NCBI RefSeq assembly: GCF_003265705.1
Contig: NW_020312867.1
Coordinates: 5,765,221 to 5,829,220, forward strand
Reading direction: 5' to 3'
Source of the DNA: Callorhinus ursinus
Taxonomy: Eukaryota > Chordata > Mammalia > Carnivora > Otariidae
DNA: 64,000 nucleotides
Positions 57,638-64,000 of the stretch are shown here, one piece after another. Position 1 is the first letter of the stretch, and the number at the start of each line of letters is the position of its first letter. The position numbers and the translations under genes are program-made. The notes under the pieces are model-generated. The model had not been told where the DNA came from, ran no database searches, and saw only the letters and a program-made list of their open reading frames with translations.

Positions 57638-57729
57638 GTTGGATGGATGGTTTATGGATAAGATTTACAGGAGGTAGACAGAGAGCCTTGAAGCCAAAGC
57701 ATTAGGTTTACTTCATTGCTCTGGAGTTG

Positions 57730-58440
57730 GAGGTCAGAGAAACTTCGGTTCAAATCCCCCTGTCCTCACCATCTCAAGAAATGGTGCCACAGTCCATCCA
57801 GTTGCTCTGGCCTCAGCCCTTGGCGTTCCTCTGGACTCTTCTTCCCTCATTGCCCACAGCCCATCTGTCAGAAAATCCTGCCAACACTTCCAGAATCTGA
57901 CCACGTCCAGCAGCTCCTTCTCAGCCACCCTCACATTGGCCTGGATTACTCTGGGGTGTCCCTACCTGATTTTGTGGCTTTCTCCCTTGCCCGCCTACCG
58001 TCTCTTTTGTACACAACAGCCTGTACAGTCATTTTTTTAAAAAGATTTATCTATTTTTATTTGAGGTGGGTGGAGGGGCAGAGGGAGAGGAAAGGAAGAG
58101 AATCTCAAGCCCACACCCTGCTGAGCGCAGAGCCCAGTGGAGGGCTCGATCTCACAATCCTGAGATCATGACCTGAGCCAAAACCAAGAATCAGACGCTT
58201 AACCAGCTGAGCCACCGCAGTGCCCCCTGCAAGATCACTTTAAGATGTTAATCAGACCAGGGCCCTCCTCCGCTCCAAATTCTCTAAAGTTTCCCACTGC
58301 AGCCGCACAGGCCTCGGGGGGTCTGGGCCCCACAGTTCAGCCGTTCAGCTGCTGGGAGCTCTGAGACAAAAGGCACTCTTCACTCCCTGTGCTCTCCTCT
58401 CTGGCGGTAGGGAATGTGCAGGGTCCTTTGCAGAGCTCAC
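57730..58440 (+). mobile_element. L2 LINE remnant split by an old SINE
   Basis: AAAATCCTGCCAACACTTCC, then after the SINE AGATCACTTTAAGATGTTAA and TCAGACCAGGGCCCTCCTC. Confidence 0.65.
58032..58226 (-). mobile_element. Old Can-SINE-like element
   Basis: AAAAGATTTATCTATTTTTA start, CAGCTGAGCCACCGCAGTGC end; more diverged than the other copies. Confidence 0.8.
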
Positions 58441-60903
58441 AAAGCCCTGGGGCCATCCTTGGGCACCTCGCATCCAGTTTTGTAAGAGATCATAAGGAAA
58501 GCATTAATTCAGGGTGATGGCTTTCCGGAATTGACGTCCTTGAAGGGTTCACACTCCCCTTGGGGATGTTTGTAGAATATCAATTACCTCGAAATGTACT
58601 TTTCCAGTCTTCCTGGTCTTGTGTAACCAGTTGGGATTTTGTTATTTTTTGTCCAGAAAATTGGAGAAGAGTGGCCACTGTTGGGAGGAACAAACCTGTT
58701 GTCCCTGGCTCTTTGGAGGTCTGAACTGGGGAGTGGGGAGGGCCGTTAGTCCTGCCTCATCACAGGCTGTGGCTCTCAGGGCCACCGAGTCTACAGAGAT
58801 GACGGGGTGGAGAGTGTAGACTTTTCCAAGCCTGGTGCAGGACAGGGGAGCAGGAAGGCACTGCTCAGGGGTGAGCTCTACAGTTCCTTGTCCTTGTGGT
58901 GCCCCTGCCCCTGTGGGGAGACTGCCAGTCTTCAACCATCCCTGCTGTGAGCACGGGATGGTGACGTGTGGTTGTGAAGGGGAGGCGGGAGGTGCTCTGT
59001 GAGGGCCCAGTGAGGGGAGACCTGAGCAGTGGGGAGAGGGTTATCAGAGAAATGACCTCCCCGAGGAGACGGAATTTGAGTGGACATTGAAGGGAAAGGT
59101 TAGCTGGTGTGGTGTCTCCATCCCCTCCAGCGCCCCCCACCCTGCCCCAATCCCCAGCAGCTACCTCCGAGGATGGTGGTGCTGACATTTATTTGGTGGG
59201 CCTCGTACACTGTGCTAAGCCTGCCCCACGGGTGATCTCATTCCACCCTCATAACACATGTGGGGGGGGCGGGAACCCAAAGGAAGCCAGCGGCCTGCGG
59301 AGCTCCCAGCCGGGATGAGGATGAGCTGCCACCCCAGCAGGCTCTCTGGCCCTCCCCTGAGTTGTGAGATGTTGTTTCCTTTGGAAGGTGGAGCTGCTGG
59401 ATGCCCCAAAGCTCGTCTATTAGCCATGATCTTTACTATTTCAAAGAACTTTCTTTAGAACAAACTTCTTTACCTTTTTGGGGGGCATTTTGAAAAGTGA
59501 TGAAAACTTTGGTTTGTTCAGAAAAACAAAATGTACCTATTTAAAAAATGTTGCTCATAGTAGCAGGATTTCCGTCATACTCCTAAGGTGTGCCCATCAA
59601 CACCAGTTAAAACCTCTGCTCTCCTGGGTAATTGACTTTCAAGGAGTTTGACTTGGATAAAATTGTATTTATCCAGTCAACCATTACTTCCTGTGGGCCT
59701 ACGATGTGCCAGGCCCTGTGCTTGGCTCTAGGCAATAACAGACACCCTGCTTCTCCAGCAACTTTTAGTCTGGCGAGAGAATCAGAACCAGACAAAATAA
59801 ACAATACATGGAATAACTACAAATCGTATCAAAGGGAAGAAGTTGGGTGAGATTGAGAATAGGAGGGAGTCCACTTTGGGTGATGAGTAGGGAAGGTCTC
59901 TCAAGAAGGTGACATTTGAGCTGAGTCCAGGAGGAGATGGAGCCTACACTGAATGTAGATGGGGGAGGGTGTGTCTAGCAGACAGAACGGCAGGGGCAAA
60001 GGTCCTGGGGTGGGAAAAGTCTCAGCAGATTGGAGGAACAAAGGAAGATGGGTGTGGCTGCATCTACTGGGTCAGAAGTTGGTGCCCATGTGCCCAGGCT
60101 CCCACCCATGCCTCCAGGGAGGGGGTGTCCGGTGTGACAAGGAGGCAGGAGTTTCCCCTGGTTCACAAGGGCCAAGCAGGCTTTTGTACATGAGCACCCT
60201 CCTATAGCCGGGCGGAGGTGCCCCACCCTCCACCAACCCTACAAATCCCCACCCCCCTGCAGCTCCTTGGGCTCTAAGGCAGTTCCAGGTCCCCAGCCAA
60301 AGGCAGAGGCCCTGAAACTCCAGGGGGCAGCAGAATGGGTAGAAACAGAGTGGTGGAAGATTCCTGCACCTGATTCAGTAGCGGGGGGAGGCTGCTTTAG
60401 TTCACTGAGAATCACTCTTCTATGGAATGGAATTCATCATTCACGCAGGCATTCATTTATTCCATTTTCTTTTAGAAATATATGTTTTTAACAATCATAG
60501 AAGTCTAAAGACTGGAACTTTAACCCAAAGACAAACTTCCTTGAAAAGGGGGTGAGGGGTAGGAGGGGAGTGGGGTGCCTTCTGAATGGAATATCGGGCT
60601 TGACAAACGATGATGAGGTTCTGGGTTCTGGTGTGGCCTGAAGCAGGGAAGGGAAAGTGGAAAAGCTGGAGTTTCTGGGTACCTTGCAGTGCTTTTGGGA
60701 GGACAAGTGGGACTTGTAGAAATGCAGAGTCCTGGGCCACCCCTGAGCAACTGAGTCTGTCTCTGGAGGTGGGGACTGGGACTAAGCTTCCGGGTGAGTC
60801 TGCTGCACATGGTGCACGAGAACCATGTAACTGAAGTAGGAAGATGGTGCCAGACAATATTTGTTGAGAGCTGACTGTGCTCAGAGGGCAGTCTAAATGC
60901 TTT

Positions 60904-61633
60904 ACTTGTAATTGCTTCTTTAATCTTCCACACGGCCCTGTGAGGGAGGTACTGTCATGATTGGCCTCCCTTTGCAGAGGCACAGAGAAGTTGAACACAA
61001 TCCCTGAAGTCACCAGCTGGGGACAGGTGGGGCTGGGGCAGGAGCAAGGCAGCCAGACCCACAGAGGGGAGATCAGAGGAGCGGTCGCTCATTCCCCATC
61101 TACCTCCTCCTCCCACAGCCCACTCCGCTCCCCCACACGATCCCACGGCCCCCACAGGCATTGCAAGGAGAGGCAGGAAGAGCAACAGTGGGCTCGTATT
61201 GAGTCCCAACTCTGTGCCAGGCTCTGCTCTAAGCGTTCATTGTAGATTAATTTCCTTAATCCAATAGCCCTGGGGTGCCTGGGTGGCTCAGTTGGTTAAG
61301 TGACTGCCTTCGGCTCAGGTCATGATCCTGGAGTCCCGGGATCGAGTCCCACATCGGGCTCCCTGCTCAGCAGGGAGTCTGCTTCTCCCTCTGACCCTCT
61401 TCCCTCTCGTGCTCTCTATCTCTCAAATAAATGAATAAAATCTTAAAAAAAAAATCCAATAGCCCTGGAGGGTTGTGTTGTTATTACTGAACTTCACAGA
61501 TGCAAAGCCTGAGACACACAGATGAGATGGAGTCACTTGCCCAAGGACACACAGCTGGTAAGCCTGGAGCCAGGATTCAAACCCAGGCTGTCTGGCTCTG
61601 TAGGCAGTATCTCATCTCTAGATAAATTCACCC
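60904..61633 (-). repeat. Inverted duplication, arm 2, split by a SINE
   Basis: Reverse complement of 28728-29254. Length is 730 bp, of which about 195 bp is a Can-SINE plus one target-site copy at 61274-61468. Similarity ends abruptly at both sides. Confidence 0.88.
61274..61454 (+). mobile_element. Can-SINE inserted in inverted-duplication arm 2
   Basis: Head GGTGCCTGGGTGGCTCAGTT. Target duplication AATCCAATAGCCCTGG (16 bp) at 61258-61273 and 61453-61468. The other arm has the empty site. Confidence 0.95.
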
Positions 61634-61773
61634 ACAGCCCTTGCCCTTCATCCTGGGCTCTGTGAGCCTGTGTTGTCCAGTGGCATTTCCTCTCATATTC
61701 CAGAGAGGCCACTAAAGATTCCAGGGGACATGCATGGCAACTATCACAAGATTTTCAAAGAGCTGGAGTTGAT

Positions 61774-61786
61774 CCACCAGGGGGAG
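61774..61786 (+). promoter_or_regulatory. CTCF-like motif (weaker)
   Basis: CCACCAGGGGGAG; one mismatch to CCASYAGRKGGCR. 53 bp from a perfect core match. Confidence 0.4.
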
Positions 61787-61826
61787 TGAAGACTGCAGGT
61801 CTCACCATAACCATGAACTCTCTGAA

Positions 61827-61840
61827 CCACTAGGGGGCAG
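61827..61840 (+). promoter_or_regulatory. CTCF-like motif, perfect core
   Basis: CCACTAGGGGGCAG satisfies every position of CCASYAGRKGGCR. Motif only; occupancy not known. Confidence 0.5.
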
Positions 61841-62072
61841 GAACTGGCTGCATCAAGCCCAGGGTCCTACCTAGGGACCTGAGATGTTCTCAGGAGAAAA
61901 TGAGGGAGGCAGGCCATTCACAATGACCAGCTATTCAAGAGCCACGCCTGCCTTAAATGTCAGCCAGTGGGGAGGAGGAAATGTGCTTAAGTCCTCTTTA
62001 AAGTGCACATCAGACCTCAGCATCCATTGTAAGAAGCTTGAACAAGAAAAGTCAACTAAAAACAAAGCAAGC

Positions 62073-62239
62073 AGGGGCACCTGGGTGGCTCAGTTGGTTG
62101 AGTGGCAGACTCTTGGTTTCAGCTCAGGTCTTGATCTCAGGGTCCTGGGATCAAGTCCCTTTTTGGGCTCTGTGCTCAGCACAGAGTCTGCTTGAGATTC
62201 TCTCTCCCTTTCTCTCTGCCCCTTGCCCTGCTTGTGTGT

Positions 62240-62290
<51 letters not shown>

Positions 62291-62313
62291 CTCCAATAAA
62301 TAAATAAATCTTT
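62073..62313 (+). mobile_element. Can-SINE with long (CT)n, first of a tandem pair
   Basis: Head GGGGCACCTGGGTGGCTCAG; (CT) tract of about 22 units at 62245-62289; tail AATAAATAAATAAATCTTTA joined directly to the next SINE. Confidence 0.92.
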
Positions 62314-62505
62314 AGGGACGCCTGGGTGGCTCAGTCGTTAAGCGTCTGCCTTTGGCTCAGATCATGATCCCAGTGTCCTGGGACTGAGCCCCACAACGGG
62401 TTTCTTGCTTGGCAGGAAACCTGCTTCTCCCTCTCCCTGCCCCCCGCTTGTGTTCCCTCTCTTACTGTGTCTCTCTCTGTCAAATAAATATATAAAATCT
62501 TAAAA
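62314..62505 (+). mobile_element. Can-SINE, second of a tandem pair
   Basis: Head GGGACGCCTGGGTGGCTCAG. The whole pair is bounded by AAAACAAAGCAAG at 62059-62071 and 62511-62523. Confidence 0.92.
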
Positions 62506-62514
62506 AAATAAAAA

Positions 62515-63235
62515 CAAAGCAAGGAAGTAATAAATGTTGGAATAAAAATTAATGAAATAAAAACTGAAAAACATTAAAGAAAATCAGTGAAGTCAGCAGC
62601 CAGTTCTTTTAGATTAATACAATTGATAAAACTCTAGTCAGGTAGATTCGGAAAAAGTAAGAAGATACAAATGACCAATATCAGGAATGAGAGGGGTGAC
62701 AGCATTACAGACTTTACAGATATTATAAGGATAATAAGGAAATATCATGAATGACTTTATGCCAATTAATGCTACCACTTAGATAAAAGGAACAAATTCC
62801 TTGAAAGACACAAACTACCAAAACTGGAAGAAATAGACAACCTGAAAAGCCCTGTATCTATTAAAGATACTGAATTTGTAGATAAAAATCTTAGTGCACA
62901 GAAAACTCTAGAACTAGATTGCTTCATCACCAAACACCACATTATACCCAAGCAATTCTAGAAAACTGAAGAGGAGAGAATACTTATCTAGTCCTTCTAT
63001 GAAGCCAGCCTCACCCTAATACAAAATCCAGACTAGGATCAATACTACAGACCAATATTTATCATGAACATAGAGACAAAAATCCTCAACAATGTATAAG
63101 TGACTTCAATACAGATTTAAATGCATCATGATTGAGTGGGGGTTTGTCTCAAGAAATCAAGTTTAGTTTAGCATTTGAAAATCAGTATAATACCTCATAT
63201 TAAGAAACTTGATATGTAGTCCATGAAGGACATCT
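62515..63235 (+). mobile_element. Decayed L1 ORF2 fragment
   Basis: Sense-strand ORF2-like text (GAACAAATTCCTTGAAAGAC with ACAAACTACC, then ATCTATTAAAGATACTGAAT) with stops and indels. Not functional. Confidence 0.8.
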
Positions 63236-63239
63236 CAGA

Positions 63240-64000
63240 TTGCATGGGTATTTGATGTCCCATGCTTAGATATTCATCTCTACGAGGACTCAGTAGCAAG
63301 ACAGGAGCTGTTTTCCAAAATTAAAACAGTTATCTGCAGACCAGGATAAGGCTTTTCTCTAAAGCCCTACACATCTGTGCTGTGTTTCTCTTATTAGAGC
63401 TTGCCAGAGCATCCATAAACATCCTCATTTGCCACAGATACTCTGAAAGTGTACTTGGTTCTGGCTAGGTCATAAGGACAAAGTGGTAGAGAAACTTGCA
63501 CTGCTTGCTGGAGAGCCTATTCTTGCTCTGATTCCTCCTCAAACCGGTACCTTAATAGTTACTCATAAATGCATCAGAATAACACTTTTAATTGTGGTAT
63601 GCATTACCTTAAAAATTAAAATGGCCTATGAAGCTTTGTGCCTTTTTGTACTTGCAGAAACTTCATCAAAGTGCTGGGGACCTGGGCTTTTATGAGATTG
63701 TATCTCACCTTCTTCCTCATGTATATTTTCCTAATGCCTTTAAATGCTTATTAATTCCTGCTCATCAAGTTTAGTCAGCATAATGTTACCAAGGTATTGG
63801 ACATATGTGATGTTCTGTGATGTCCATATGATCAAGATTTTTATAGATTATGTTACTGTAGAGTGCACAGTAGTGCTGGGAAAAACTATGAAGGTGTCCT
63901 GATAGCACTGCCAAGTAAAAGCAAGCTGATTCTGATGGTCCCTACATCTTGAAATAGGGGGAAAAACATTTTCAAGGGCAATAGTGAATCCCAGGTGTCA
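63240..64000 (-). pseudogene. Decayed endogenous retrovirus pol-like (reverse transcriptase) relic
   Basis: Conceptual minus-strand reading gives short stretches resembling a retroviral reverse transcriptase region, including a catalytic-site-like neighbourhood, in consistent order but broken by many stops and frameshifts. No intact frame; runs off the right edge. Family assignment uncertain. Confidence 0.45.

Overview
This window is nuclear genomic DNA from a carnivoran mammal. It carries about two dozen copies of a tRNA-derived Can-SINE whose head reads GGGCGCCTGGGTGGCTCAG and whose tail is CT-rich, then (AAATAA)n, then oligo-A. This SINE type is typical of arctoid caniforms (bears, seals, mustelids) rather than the dog-specific form. 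Ancient mammalian MIR, L2, L1M, MER5 and MaLR remnants and CA/GT microsatellites fill most of the remaining space. Species cannot be named from the sequence alone.

The coding content is part of the BPI-fold (PLUNC) gene cluster, with three genes all on the minus strand. From right to left in the window (5' to 3' of transcription) these are BPIFA3 (CDS 56741 to 46879, complete, 247 aa), BPIFA1/SPLUNC1 (CDS 38103 to 33541, complete, 253 aa, with TATA box, 5'UTR exon and 3'UTR exon), and the first six coding exons of BPIFB1/LPLUNC1 (8943 to 1307, the N-terminal 220 aa; the rest lies beyond the left edge). This matches the human order BPIFA3-BPIFA1-BPIFB1. All reading frames stay open across splice junctions, and the three genes share intron phases (1,2,2,2,0,1) and near-identical core exon lengths (108, 150, 82 or 85, 64 nt). 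All three encode secreted, lipid-binding-fold proteins. From family knowledge, BPIFA1 and BPIFB1 act in airway and oral mucosal defence, and BPIFA3 is mostly testis-expressed.

Layout: 1-9000 is BPIFB1 exons in introns made largely of L2, MIR and SINE. 9000-32770 is intergenic, with L2/MIR/SINE, a direct duplication (about 20945-21410 and 23172-23721), a MaLR LTR, a tandem SINE pair and one arm of an inverted duplication. 32775-39710 is BPIFA1. 39720-46720 is intergenic repeat-rich DNA. 46725-56760 is BPIFA3, whose long first intron contains a decayed L1. 56760-64000 is upstream intergenic DNA with the second arm of the inverted duplication, candidate CTCF motifs, another L1 ORF2 fossil and a decayed retroviral pol-like stretch at the right edge.

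I found no evidence of a new biological system. The most interesting observations are structural: a ~530 bp inverted duplication flanking the BPIFA1-BPIFA3 block, in which one arm was later hit by a SINE with a clean target-site duplication; a direct duplication in which one copy lacks 78 bp between 10 bp direct repeats; CTCF-like motifs near the duplication arms; and lineage-specific changes in the BPIF proteins.
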